Source: Chelatococcus asaccharovorans (GTDB lineage: Bacteria > Pseudomonadota > Alphaproteobacteria > Rhizobiales > Beijerinckiaceae). Taken from it: a stretch of 64,000 bases of DNA. Positions 1 to 8,329 of the stretch are shown piece by piece (the stretch's first letter is position 1; every line of letters begins with the position of its first letter). The stretch is from the NCBI RefSeq assembly GCF_003201475.1, contig NZ_QJJK01000002.1:310001-374000 (forward strand), given 5' to 3'. Both the position numbers and the translations under genes were made by a program. Under the pieces are notes generated by a model. It did not search any database, was not told the origin of the DNA, and saw only the letters and a program-made list of their open reading frames with translations.

Positions 1-289
1 GACCGTCCACCCGGCCGTTGAGCCGGAGCCAGGGCCCGACATGACTCAAGGGCAGCGACAGCAGCCCTGCCCGGTCCAGCGTGACAGGTCCCGCCTCGTG
101 CGGGCACCAGGTCAGCCCCTCCGGGGAGATATCGGCCCTGACCGCCAGGGTGGCGCCCGCATCGGCTTCAAGCACATGGATGAACCAACGGGCCTCCGCC
201 GCCCAGGCGGTTTCATAGGGCTCGGTCTGGAAATCGCCCGATAGCGGAACATTGCGTTCGATAACGGCCGTGAAAGCGCGAGGGAGCAT
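1..289 (-). CDS. Unknown protein, N-terminal part (runs off the left edge)
   Basis: The first 96 codons of a minus-strand gene are visible. It starts with ATG at 289-287, five bases after the stop of the DUF6772-like gene, so the two are probably co-transcribed. The visible peptide begins MLPRAFTAVIERNV and has no signal peptide or membrane segment. It is rich in tryptophan and short beta-like stretches, for example GPWLRL near the left edge. I do not recognise the family. The C-terminal part lies outside the window, so neither length nor domain content can be judged. Confidence 0.6.
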   Translation of the reverse strand, partial: MLPRAFTAVIERNVPLSGDFQTEPYETAWAAEARWFIHVLEADAGATLAVRADISPEGLTWCPHEAGPVTLDRAGLLSLPLSHVGPWLRLNGRVDG

Positions 290-294
290 CGGAA

Positions 295-1230
295 TCACCA
301 ATCGACGGAGACGAGGACCGAATCGAGGAACAGGAAGTTGCGGACAGCCCTATGGGTCTTCACATCGATGGTGAAGTTGAGCAGGCGCTCCAGGCCCCAG
401 TATCCATGCTCGAAACGTGGCACCGGAATGGCGCGGAGGTCCATGATCTTGTCGTTGACCTGAAGCTCCACATTGCGCCCGGCTTCCGTATCGAACAGAT
501 AGCGGAGATAGTGCCAATTCAACTTGGTCGGCACTTCGTTGTAGCACAGGGCCTGCTGGCCGTCGGGCACATCCGCCCAGTCGTCGGGATGCGCCACGTG
601 ATAGTCCTGGACGGGCGCACCCCCGCTCTTCTCCATCAAGGTCGTTGTCTGCACGGAGGTCTTGTAAAGCCACTTCCGCGTAAGCTCTCCGGACGCATTC
701 GTGTTCTGATAGCGCAGAGAGCAATGATAACGCCGGCCGTATTCGCGGTCGCAGACGTCGTTTCCGATCGTGAAATCGCCGAAATCATAGACGCTGGGAT
801 CCACATTACCATCGGACACCTGATGGTCGGGCCTCGCGCCGATCCACTGCTCCGCCTTGAAGCAGAAATAGGTCTCGAATTGCACGAGGCCGGACTTGAC
901 CGACGTCGCGCGCTTGATGGCAAGCGCCATATGATTGGGCCGCGGTCGCGTGGCAAGCTTCAGGGCATAGGTCCCGCTTAGCGGACCATGCGTCCCGATG
1001 TCGAAGAACGAACATGTGCTGAGCTGCGGCGGACGCATATCGGCAAGGACCGTGCGCACATGATCGAGATCACCGTCATGGTTGCCGATGAGTTCGCACC
1101 AGCCGTTCACGCCGCAGTCGAAATCGTCATGAAAGAGGATGCGCGGCAGCGGATTGAACCGGCTGAGGGCAGGATTGGCGGCAACGAGCGCCGAGCGAAG
1201 GGCGGCAGCATCAGGCATGCGATTGTCCAT
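295..1230 (-). CDS. DUF6772-like protein of unknown function
   Basis: This is a soluble protein of about 311 residues. It contains a conserved-looking N-terminal block (DDFDCGVNGW, IGNHDGDLD, DMRPPQLS) that I associate with the DUF6772 family; this is recognition from memory. The open frame extends upstream to 1314, but that extension crosses a perfect 14-bp palindrome at 1266-1279. I therefore prefer the internal ATG at 1230-1228 (MDNRMPDAAAL); ATG 1218 is also possible. No signal peptide follows from this start. Tryptophans, aromatic residues and alternating strands suggest a beta-sandwich fold, possibly carbohydrate-related, but no catalytic motif is evident. The gene is divergent from a GntR regulator, which probably controls it. 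Confidence 0.6.
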   Translation of the reverse strand: MDNRMPDAAALRSALVAANPALSRFNPLPRILFHDDFDCGVNGWCELIGNHDGDLDHVRTVLADMRPPQLSTCSFFDIGTHGPLSGTYALKLATRPRPNHMALAIKRATSVKSGLVQFETYFCFKAEQWIGARPDHQVSDGNVDPSVYDFGDFTIGNDVCDREYGRRYHCSLRYQNTNASGELTRKWLYKTSVQTTTLMEKSGGAPVQDYHVAHPDDWADVPDGQQALCYNEVPTKLNWHYLRYLFDTEAGRNVELQVNDKIMDLRAIPVPRFEHGYWGLERLLNFTIDVKTHRAVRNFLFLDSVLVSVDW

Positions 1231-1265
1231 CGGGAAGGGATACACCGCAAGGAAGCTAGCGCCAC

Positions 1266-1303
1266 GCATACTTGTATGCAAGAACACAAATAATCTTGTA
1301 TGC
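1266..1303. promoter_or_regulatory. Candidate GntR operator between divergent genes
   Basis: A perfect palindrome GCATAC-TT-GTATGC occupies 1266-1279. A second copy of its right half, CTTGTATGC, lies at 1295-1303 in direct orientation. The pair sits between the DUF6772-like gene (-) and the GntR gene that starts at 1331 (+). This is the usual position for an autoregulated GntR operator. Binding by the 1331-2107 regulator is inferred from position only. Confidence 0.5.
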
Positions 1304-1330
1304 TTATTTTTCACGTGCTAAAACACAGCC

Positions 1331-2107
1331 ATGATCGCCACCCCCCTCCAGACACCCGCATCGGCCTCCGTTTCGGAGGAGGTCTACCGTGCCATTCGCG
1401 GTGCTATTCTCGACCTCACGCTCGAGCCGGGGAGCACTATTTCCGAGAATGCGCTGGCCCGTGAACTCGGCGCTAGCCGCACACCCGTTCGCGAAGCCAT
1501 CCAGAGGCTCGAGCGCGACCGGCTGCTGTTCGTGTTTCCGCAACGCGGCACCGTTGTCGCGCCGCTGGATCTCGACGAGTTCCGCTCGGCCTACTTCGTC
1601 CGCTCCTCACTTGAATGCGCCGCCGCTGCTGAGGCGGCCCGGCTCGCCGGGCCGGCCGACGTGGCCCGCCTGCGCCAGCATGTCGACGCGCACACGGCCG
1701 CGCTGGCTGTCGCGGACGAAAGCACCTTCTTCGCGCTGAACGATGCCTTCCACCTGGAGATCATGACCATTGCCGGTGTTCCCAGCGTCTGGAGCGTGGT
1801 GCAGAACGCGAAGGTGCATCTGGACCGCGTGCGTATCGCCCATCTGACACGCGCGAGCACTTACCCCCTCGCGCCGATCGTCGAGGAGCATCGCCAGCTT
1901 GTTGCGGCGATTGCAGCCGGCACGCCGGATGAGGCGGCGGCCGTCATGCATGCCCATATCGCCAAGGTGCTGCATCGCGTCGACCTGTTGCGGGATCTGC
2001 GGCCGGAACTGTTTGAGATGCCCCGCGAACTCACCGCGCAGATCAGAACCATCTCCGGCCCGGCCGCGGCCGGCCGGCGCCTGCATTCCAACGATAAATC
2101 ACAATGA
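1331..2107 (+). CDS. GntR-family transcriptional regulator, FCD type
   Basis: This 258-residue regulator has a winged-helix GntR domain at about residues 10-75 (EEVYRAIRGAIL, the recognition region SRTPVREAIQRLE, and the wing QRGTVV). An all-helical FCD ligand-binding domain follows at about 80-220. Histidines in FHLEI and EEHRQL are in positions where FCD domains commonly bind a metal that helps hold a carboxylate ligand. The protein probably represses or activates the divergent DUF6772-like gene and the binding-protein gene that begins 22 bases after its stop. The palindrome at 1266-1279 is the likely operator. The ligand is not predictable. Confidence 0.9.
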   Translation: MIATPLQTPASASVSEEVYRAIRGAILDLTLEPGSTISENALARELGASRTPVREAIQRLERDRLLFVFPQRGTVVAPLDLDEFRSAYFVRSSLECAAAAEAARLAGPADVARLRQHVDAHTAALAVADESTFFALNDAFHLEIMTIAGVPSVWSVVQNAKVHLDRVRIAHLTRASTYPLAPIVEEHRQLVAAIAAGTPDEAAAVMHAHIAKVLHRVDLLRDLRPELFEMPRELTAQIRTISGPAAAGRRLHSNDKSQ

Positions 2108-2129
2108 CTCGTCTATTTGGGAGGAGCCC

Positions 2130-3485
2130 ATGTATCACGATCCACGGAGGCCTTTGTCACGCCGCCGGCTGATCCAGATTGCCGCCGCCGGTGGGGCACT
2201 TGCCCTGGCGCATCGGGCCAATGCCCAGGACCGCAACGCGCCCGCCTCCCTCAAGCGTGGCGGGACAACCCTGCAGATGCGCGCCTGGGAGCGCTATCCG
2301 GCCGCCGACATCCCGGGCCTCAATCGCTATCTCGACGCGACACCTGGCCTTTCCATCGAATGGGTGAGCACACCCTATTCCCGCTACCGCGACCGCATGA
2401 TTGCGGAATTCATTTCGCAGGCTCCGCTCGACATCGTTCAACTTCCGGAAAGTGAAATCGCCGCCTGGGCCGACAGCGGATGGCTCAAACCCCTCGATGG
2501 CACCCCCGGCCTCGATGCACTCCTCGCGGCAGCCACACCGGCGGCGCGAGAAGGGGTCAAGGGCGTCGACGGCAAGGTCTATGGCCTGCCCTATCTAAGC
2601 GATGCCTTCGGCCTGGCCTATGATGAGGACACATTGCACAAGGCCGGCTTCGACAAGCCCGCGCGCAATCTCGATGAACTCAAAACCCAGATGCTCGCCA
2701 TCAAGAAGGCAGGCATCGACGAGTTTCCGCTTAGTCTCGCCATGAAGCGTCAGCCCGGCAACTTCTGGAGCCTGTGGGCCACCGTGTACGCCTCCGGCGG
2801 GGACATGTTCGACGCCGAGAATCAACCCGTTTTCGACAAGGCCGACAATCCGCTGAAGGCGATCCTGGAGTGGTACGCCGCGGCGCTCAACGAATGGAAG
2901 ATCGTCGGCCAGGAGGATATGCAACGTGACTGGGGCGCGTCACGCACCGGCATTCGCACGGGCATCGTCAAATTCGGCTACATGGCCCAGTATGCCCTGG
3001 CGGAATTCAACGTCTGGCCGGATTCAAAAGTCGCCGGACGAATCAAGATGGCACTGGTGCCTGGCCTCGGTCCGGAATGCATTGCAACGGTCAGCTACGC
3101 TCATAGCGTCGGCCTCGCGGCAACGACAAGAAATCCGGATCACGCGTGGAATATTCTCAAATACTACGCCGGAACCGACAAGGACGGACAGTTCACCTTG
3201 CCGCGGGAGCGCCTGCTCGGCGAGGGGGGCCGCTCCCCCTATCCCGCCCTCTATCAGGACGCGGCGGTGAAGGAGCTCGTCGCCAAGATGACCGGCGGCG
3301 ATGACGGCGACTTCCAGAAACTCTCGCGCCTGTCCCGTCTGCGCCAGGCGACCAAGACCGCATGGTACGCGGAGTGGGAGCTCTTCATGATGGCCCAGTT
3401 CCAGGAGGCCATGATGGGTCGCACGGGCATCGCCGAGGCGATCAAGAAGTCGGCGGATGAGGCCCGCCGCCTGGCCAAGGCCTGA
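2130..3485 (+). CDS. Tat-exported extracellular solute-binding protein, sugar-ABC type
   Basis: This 451-residue protein begins with a twin-arginine signal peptide: SRRRLIQ at residues 10-16, a hydrophobic stretch, then an AHRANA-type cleavage site near residue 29. The mature part looks like a family 1 extracellular solute-binding protein of carbohydrate ABC importers, with LPYLSDAFGLAYDEDTLHKAG in the usual hinge position. ATG 2130 was chosen because GGAGGAG lies just upstream and the signal peptide starts there. No permease or ATPase gene follows; the next gene is convergent. It is therefore an orphan binding protein here and may serve a transporter encoded elsewhere. Confidence 0.85.
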   Translation: MYHDPRRPLSRRRLIQIAAAGGALALAHRANAQDRNAPASLKRGGTTLQMRAWERYPAADIPGLNRYLDATPGLSIEWVSTPYSRYRDRMIAEFISQAPLDIVQLPESEIAAWADSGWLKPLDGTPGLDALLAAATPAAREGVKGVDGKVYGLPYLSDAFGLAYDEDTLHKAGFDKPARNLDELKTQMLAIKKAGIDEFPLSLAMKRQPGNFWSLWATVYASGGDMFDAENQPVFDKADNPLKAILEWYAAALNEWKIVGQEDMQRDWGASRTGIRTGIVKFGYMAQYALAEFNVWPDSKVAGRIKMALVPGLGPECIATVSYAHSVGLAATTRNPDHAWNILKYYAGTDKDGQFTLPRERLLGEGGRSPYPALYQDAAVKELVAKMTGGDDGDFQKLSRLSRLRQATKTAWYAEWELFMMAQFQEAMMGRTGIAEAIKKSADEARRLAKA

Positions 3486-3549
3486 CGATCGGAAACCGAT
3501 GCCATTATCTCTTGGGGACGCGGCCGCAATCCCGGAGCTGACCCGCGTG

Positions 3550-3571
3550 GATGGGATCGTCCGATCCCATC
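3550..3571. terminator. Perfect hairpin between convergent genes
   Basis: GATGGGATCG and CGATCCCATC form a perfect 10-bp stem around two bases. It lies between the end of the plus-strand binding-protein gene (3485) and the end of the minus-strand oxidoreductase gene (3666). The placement suits a bidirectional terminator. There is no following T-tract, so a protein-binding palindrome is an alternative. Confidence 0.35.
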
Positions 3572-3665
3572 TACCGCCATGCGTTCGCCGATTGTGTATT
3601 GAAAAGCGATTGGCCCGCAACAAGCGGACTTGTTCGGGGCCGCGGGAGACGATCGACCGGACCCT

Positions 3666-4664
3666 TCATTCGGAGCATTGCAGGACGATCTTGCCGCTCA
3701 TGCCCTTTTCCTGGGCTCGATGGGCATCGGCAATGGCCGCGAGCGGCATGTCCGTAGCAATCGTCGGGCGCAAGCTGCCCGCCTCAAGCATGGTTGTTAT
3801 GTGGTCGACCGCCGCACCAATACTTTGCGGCGACAGGATATAGTTCGACACGAGCCGGATCAGGGCAGCTTTTCGCTGGAGAGCGTAATAGGGAATCACG
3901 GGGTTGGGCTGGCTCGTCGACGAATAGCTGACGATCATTCCGCCGGTCGCAATGACGCGCATGTCGAAATCGATGTTCGCTCCAAAATCGACCTCGATCA
4001 GCCTGTCGATCCCGTCTGGACAGGCGGCCAACACGGCCTCATCAGCATCCGCGGCGCGCGTGTCGATCACGCACTCCGCCCCGCCCGCGCGGGCGATTGC
4101 CGCGCGCGCATCTGAACGCGCTGTCGCAATCACCTGTGCGCCCGCGGCGCTCGCCATCTGGACCGCAAGCTCGCCGACCGCGCCTCCGCCCCCCTGCACA
4201 AGGACTGTTTTGCCGGCAACGGGCCCGTCCGCGAAGACGGCAAAATGCGCCGTGATGGCGGGAACGCCGAGGCAGGCCCCGACGCGGTAATCCACCCCGT
4301 CCGGAAGCGGTGCAAGATTGGCGACCGGCACCGCAAGCCATTCCGCAGCGGTCCCATATTCAATCGTTGGACGCAGAAAGGTTCGGCCCGGAACGCTCCA
4401 CAGCCAAGCGCGGCGACCGACCCAGGGCTGTCCGACCGCATCGGCCGCGGCGACAACCTCACCCGCGCCGTCACAATGTGCGACGATCCTGTGGCCGGGC
4501 CACGCCGCGCCGCCCCAGCCGGCCCTGCGTTTGACATCCGATGGATTGATCCCGGAGGTTGCGACGCGCATCAGCACCTCGCCGGGGCGCAAGTCCGGCT
4601 TCGGGATGTCACCTATTGTCAGGACATCGGGAGAGCCAAAGCTGTCAAAGAACGCCGCGCGCAT
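3666..4664 (-). CDS. MDR-family NADPH:quinone reductase-like oxidoreductase
   Basis: This 332-residue member of the medium-chain dehydrogenase/reductase superfamily has an N-terminal GroES-like domain (about 1-120) and a Rossmann domain. The nucleotide-binding motif GGGGAVGE is at residues 158-165, followed by an ATARSD stretch typical of NADP(H) binding. The cysteine pattern of zinc alcohol dehydrogenases is missing, so it resembles zeta-crystallin or quinone-oxidoreductase members that use NADPH without zinc. It starts 12 bases after the stop of the gamma-glutamyltransferase-like gene and is probably in that operon under the Lrp-type regulator. The substrate is unknown. Confidence 0.85.
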   Translation of the reverse strand: MRAAFFDSFGSPDVLTIGDIPKPDLRPGEVLMRVATSGINPSDVKRRAGWGGAAWPGHRIVAHCDGAGEVVAAADAVGQPWVGRRAWLWSVPGRTFLRPTIEYGTAAEWLAVPVANLAPLPDGVDYRVGACLGVPAITAHFAVFADGPVAGKTVLVQGGGGAVGELAVQMASAAGAQVIATARSDARAAIARAGGAECVIDTRAADADEAVLAACPDGIDRLIEVDFGANIDFDMRVIATGGMIVSYSSTSQPNPVIPYYALQRKAALIRLVSNYILSPQSIGAAVDHITTMLEAGSLRPTIATDMPLAAIADAHRAQEKGMSGKIVLQCSE

Positions 4665-4676
4665 GGTTTCCTCGCC

Positions 4677-6464
4677 TCAACGGCCAATGGCCAGCCCTTG
4701 CATGCCCCTGGGGCCCGAGGCCGCCCGCAGGTGCCGGCCCTCGCGCGAGGCCGCGGACAAGCGCCCCTCGCTCCAGGCCGGGCCAACGCGCACCACATGA
4801 CCCCTTGCCCGGAGTTCGTCGATCGTCGCCGAAGGCACATTCTCCTCGACCACGAGCAGCCCGGGTTCGGCCTGACGGGGCCAGAACGACGCCGGAAAAT
4901 GCTCGCTGTGCCAGGCCGGCGCATCGATGGCCTGCTGCAGGTTCATGCCGCCATGGACGACCCGCAGGAAATACTGCAGGTTCCACTGGTCCTGCTGGTC
5001 GCCCCCCGGCGTACCCCAGGCGAGCCAAGGCTCGCCGTCACGCATCGCGAATGACGGCGTCAGCGTCGTGCGCGGCCGTTTTCCCGGCGCGAGTGAATTC
5101 GGCAGGCCACGCTGGAGCCAGAACATCTGCGCGCGCGTGCCGAGCGGAAAGCCAAGCCCCGGAATGACGGGCGAACTCTGGAGCCAGCCACCGCTCGGCG
5201 TGGCCGAGATCATGTTGCCGTCGCGGTCGATGATATCGAAATGCACCGTATCCCCACGTTCGGCGGGAAGGTCCGCCAGGGTCGGCTCCCCGGCCCCCTC
5301 GACTGCGGCAGGAACGGCAGCATGCGCGACGACGGGAATGGGCCGTCCGAGCTCCCCCACCTGGCCGGGACGAAGCGCGAGGGATGCATGCTCGCCGATC
5401 AACGTCCTGCGCGCAGCATTGTAGTCCGCCGATAGCAAGACCTCCAGCGGCACCGCAGTAAAATCCGGATCGCCATAGAAGGACTCGCGATCGGCGAAGG
5501 CGAGCTTCGCCGCCTCGACTTGCAGATGGATGAAATCCGCACCGCTGGGATCGAGGCCGTCAAGCCCGAATCCGGCCAGCAAGGCCAGTTGCTGGAGAAG
5601 CACCGGCCCCTGGCTCCAGGGCCCCGTCTTGTACACCGTGTAACGGCCGTAGTCGTAGCTGACCGGCTCCTCCACATGGGCCTGCCACCCTGCCATGTCC
5701 TGCCCTGTCAGCAGGCCGGGATTGCGGCGGCCCGACACGTCGAATACCCGCTCCGTCCGGCAAAACCGATCGATGGCCTCGGCGATGAAGCCCTGGCTCC
5801 ACACGCGCCGCGCACGCTCGATCTCCTGCTCACGGCTGCCGCCCGCGGCCTCGCGGAGAACGCGGGCATAGGTGCGCGCCAAGGACGTGTTGGCGAAGAA
5901 CTCGCCGACCTTCGGCACCGCATTGTTGGGCAGGAAGACTTCAGCCGAGCTCGGCCAATGCTCACGAAAAAGGGAGGCGACGGAGGCGATGCCGGCGGCG
6001 ATCCGGGGAATGACAGGCACGCCGTGTTCCGCGTAGTAGATAGCCGGCGCAAGAACCTCCGCCAAACGCAGCGTGCCATAGTCCCGCAGCAACAGCATCC
6101 ATGCATCGAATGAGCCGGGGATGCAGGCTGCAAGCAGCCCGGTGCCGGGCACGAGATCGAGCTCCATCTGCTCGAACGCCTCGATCGTCGCCGCTGCCGG
6201 CGCGGGCCCCTGCCCGCAAATGACGTCGGTGCGCCCGGAGCGGCTGTCGTGGACGATGATCGGCGTGTCGCCGCCCGGCCCGTTAAGATGCGGTTCGACG
6301 ATCTGCAAGGTGAACGCCGTCGCCACCCCGGCATCGAACGCGTTCCCGCCGCGCTCCAACATCGACATCCCGACGGCGGTCGCGATCCAGTGCGTCGATG
6401 TCACCACACCGAAACTGCCTTCGATCTCAGGGCGCGTGGTGAAAGCTGGCGCGCGTGATGGCAT
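4677..6464 (-). CDS. Gamma-glutamyltransferase family protein
   Basis: This 595-residue Ntn-hydrolase is related to gamma-glutamyltranspeptidases, which mature by autocleavage in front of a catalytic threonine. The N-terminal GGNAFDAGVA motif (39-48), the HLNGPGGD region (59-66) and GDTVHFDIID around Thr406, the expected nucleophile, are all present, as is the GGW region near 427. Full length fits the family. No export signal is seen at the N-terminus, so it is likely cytoplasmic and may act as an acylase or amidase on an imported gamma-glutamyl or amide compound rather than as periplasmic GGT. It is co-directional with, and just downstream of, the Lrp-like regulator. Confidence 0.88.
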   Translation of the reverse strand: MPSRAPAFTTRPEIEGSFGVVTSTHWIATAVGMSMLERGGNAFDAGVATAFTLQIVEPHLNGPGGDTPIIVHDSRSGRTDVICGQGPAPAAATIEAFEQMELDLVPGTGLLAACIPGSFDAWMLLLRDYGTLRLAEVLAPAIYYAEHGVPVIPRIAAGIASVASLFREHWPSSAEVFLPNNAVPKVGEFFANTSLARTYARVLREAAGGSREQEIERARRVWSQGFIAEAIDRFCRTERVFDVSGRRNPGLLTGQDMAGWQAHVEEPVSYDYGRYTVYKTGPWSQGPVLLQQLALLAGFGLDGLDPSGADFIHLQVEAAKLAFADRESFYGDPDFTAVPLEVLLSADYNAARRTLIGEHASLALRPGQVGELGRPIPVVAHAAVPAAVEGAGEPTLADLPAERGDTVHFDIIDRDGNMISATPSGGWLQSSPVIPGLGFPLGTRAQMFWLQRGLPNSLAPGKRPRTTLTPSFAMRDGEPWLAWGTPGGDQQDQWNLQYFLRVVHGGMNLQQAIDAPAWHSEHFPASFWPRQAEPGLLVVEENVPSATIDELRARGHVVRVGPAWSEGRLSAASREGRHLRAASGPRGMQGLAIGR

Positions 6465-6505
6465 CGCTGAACCCTTGCCATGAAGAATGGGAAACGCGTG
6501 GAACG

Positions 6506-7024
6506 TCAGGCCTCAGCCGCCTCCTGCAGCGGCTCGCGGGCAGCGTCCGCCCCATCGAGATATTCAAACCAGTCGCCCCAGGTCCACGTGCTCTTGAGAA
6601 CCTCGGCGAGCTGGCAGGTTTCTATGCTGGTAATCGCCGGAATGCGCTGCGGCAGCTCTTCGCTGACGAAGCGGTGAAGGTCGCGAGTATCGCGGTGCAG
6701 CGTCTGGATGAACAGATCGACCGATCCGAAGGCGGACCCCACAAAGCGCACATTGGGATAGGAGGAGAGGATCATCCCCGCCTCCTTCACATGTCCCGGC
6801 TTAACGCGGATCAGGATCATCGCATAGACCTCGACGCCGAGTGCGAGCGGACTACCGACCGCCGTCACGCGGATGAGCCCCTCTTCCTGTAGTCGCGTCA
6901 CGCGGAACCGCACTGTTCCCTCGGAAATATCGAGCTCGCGCGCGATATCCCGAAAGGTCCGTCGCCCATCACGGGCCAGGGCGGCGACGATCCGCCGGTC
7001 CAGTTTGTCCAATGGTCCGGGCAC
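6506..7024 (-). CDS. Lrp/AsnC-family transcriptional regulator
   Basis: This 172-residue protein has an N-terminal AsnC-type helix-turn-helix at about residues 5-60 (LDRRIVAALARDGRR, then ELDISEGTVRFRV). A RAM ligand-binding domain at about 65-145 follows, with alternating strands and the GSVDLFIQ stretch. Proteins of this family sense amino acids or related small molecules. It is first in a minus-strand group with the GGT-like and MDR genes and is divergent from the ABC importer that begins at 7219. A palindrome at 7163-7177 in the shared region is a plausible site. The C-terminal tail after about residue 155 is longer than usual. Confidence 0.92.
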   Translation of the reverse strand: MPGPLDKLDRRIVAALARDGRRTFRDIARELDISEGTVRFRVTRLQEEGLIRVTAVGSPLALGVEVYAMILIRVKPGHVKEAGMILSSYPNVRFVGSAFGSVDLFIQTLHRDTRDLHRFVSEELPQRIPAITSIETCQLAEVLKSTWTWGDWFEYLDGADAAREPLQEAAEA

Positions 7025-7162
7025 TCCGGGCTCCTATTTTGCCACGCTCAAATTTTCGGCGGTCCGCTCACGTTATATGCGCAGATCGTCTCCATCACCA
7101 CATTGACGACCGTCATCAATCGACATATCATTTTCGCATTCCGCAATAACACGCAACTATTT

Positions 7163-7177
7163 TTACGCAAAGCGTAA
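7163..7177. promoter_or_regulatory. Candidate Lrp/AsnC operator
   Basis: TTACGC-AAA-GCGTAA is a perfect inverted repeat about 40 bases upstream of the ABC importer binding-protein gene. It lies in an AT-rich 194-bp region divergent from the Lrp-like gene. A related half-site (TTTCGCATTCCGCAA) lies just upstream at about 7132-7146. Assignment to the adjacent Lrp-like protein is inferred from position and symmetry. Confidence 0.4.
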
Positions 7178-7218
7178 CGGACTGACATCACAGTCACCCA
7201 TAACAGAGGGGACGGGGA

Positions 7219-8277
7219 ATGAAGGTGTCTCGCATCATCGCGATGGCCAGCGCCGCGCTCGGCATCGGCTTGCTCACATATCCGGCCAAAAGCGCCGAGC
7301 CCACGGAAATCACTTTTTTCATCTGGGCCGGTTCGAACCAGGGCATCGTGCCGACTGAAGTCATCGAGAAATATCGGAAAGATCATCCGGATGTTAAGAT
7401 CAACATCCTGGAATCGAATAATACGATCACTTATCCCAAGATGGTCGCGGCCTATCGCACCACACCGGACAAGCCGCTGGTTCATTGCGGGTTCTTTAAC
7501 GTCGATTCGATCACCAAGGGTGATGTCGAGGGTCTATGGGCCCCTCTCGACCCGAAACGCGTGACGAATCTGGCCAATATCGAACCGAAATACGCCCGCC
7601 CCGATAACAAGGGCACGCCTTATATGATGTCCGGCATCGGCATTCTCTATAACAAGAATGTCGTGAAGGAACCGCCGACGACATGGGCCGACATGTGGGA
7701 CCCCAAGAACAGGGGCCGCATCACGATGTTCGACTATGACAACCGCATGCTCGTGATTGCAGCACGGCTGAACGGCGGCGGCGAAGACAATATCGACCCC
7801 GGCTTCAAGGTCTGGTCGGAGAACGCCAAGAATTTCCGCGCTCTCGTGGACTCCAATGATGCCGTCAAGAACCTCCTTGTCTCAGGCGATGCATGGATGG
7901 CCCCTTGGTTCTCGGGCCTGTCCTATGTCTGGATCCGCGAAGGCGCTCCCCTCGGCTTCGCCATTCCGAAGGAAGGCACGATCGGCTTTCCGCTGTATCT
8001 CAGCATGGTCCAGGGCGTGAATCCCGCGCAGAAAGCCGTCTGCGAGGACCTGATCAACGCGTTGATGTCGCCAGCCAATGCCGGGCGTTATTCAAAGCTT
8101 ACTTTTGCGGTATCGCTGGTGAAGAACGCCACGCTCGATGACGAGCAGAAGAACGATCCGCTGCTGAACGCGGAACTTGCCGCGACCTCCATTCCCTTCG
8201 ACTACGGCTCCATCGGCCAGGATGCCGCGGAATGGCGCGAGCGCTGGGACCGCGAGGTCAAGTTCAAACTCCGTTGA
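7219..8277 (+). CDS. Polyamine-type ABC transporter substrate-binding protein
   Basis: This 352-residue periplasmic binding protein resembles the PotD/PotF class of spermidine/putrescine importers. A Sec signal peptide occupies about residues 1-25 (hydrophobic run ending near AKSAEP). The mature part contains FFIWAGSNQG and the GIGILYNKN hinge strand. GAGGGGACGGGG lies directly before the ATG and serves as ribosome site. It heads an operon with the ATPase and two permeases. Two metabolic enzymes and a peptidase-like protein follow, so the real ligand may be an amino-acid or amide derivative rather than a polyamine. Confidence 0.88.
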   Translation: MKVSRIIAMASAALGIGLLTYPAKSAEPTEITFFIWAGSNQGIVPTEVIEKYRKDHPDVKINILESNNTITYPKMVAAYRTTPDKPLVHCGFFNVDSITKGDVEGLWAPLDPKRVTNLANIEPKYARPDNKGTPYMMSGIGILYNKNVVKEPPTTWADMWDPKNRGRITMFDYDNRMLVIAARLNGGGEDNIDPGFKVWSENAKNFRALVDSNDAVKNLLVSGDAWMAPWFSGLSYVWIREGAPLGFAIPKEGTIGFPLYLSMVQGVNPAQKAVCEDLINALMSPANAGRYSKLTFAVSLVKNATLDDEQKNDPLLNAELAATSIPFDYGSIGQDAAEWRERWDREVKFKLR

Positions 8278-8329
8278 GATAAGCCGGGCGGCAGACGCCG
8301 CCCGCACCCACGGCGACAAGGAATGCCAC

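Noticed and set aside
4245-5167. Long plus-strand frames opposite the MDR and GGT-like genes
   Set aside because: They are antisense shadows in GC-rich coding DNA. Their peptides are Arg/Ala/Pro-rich without domain patterns.
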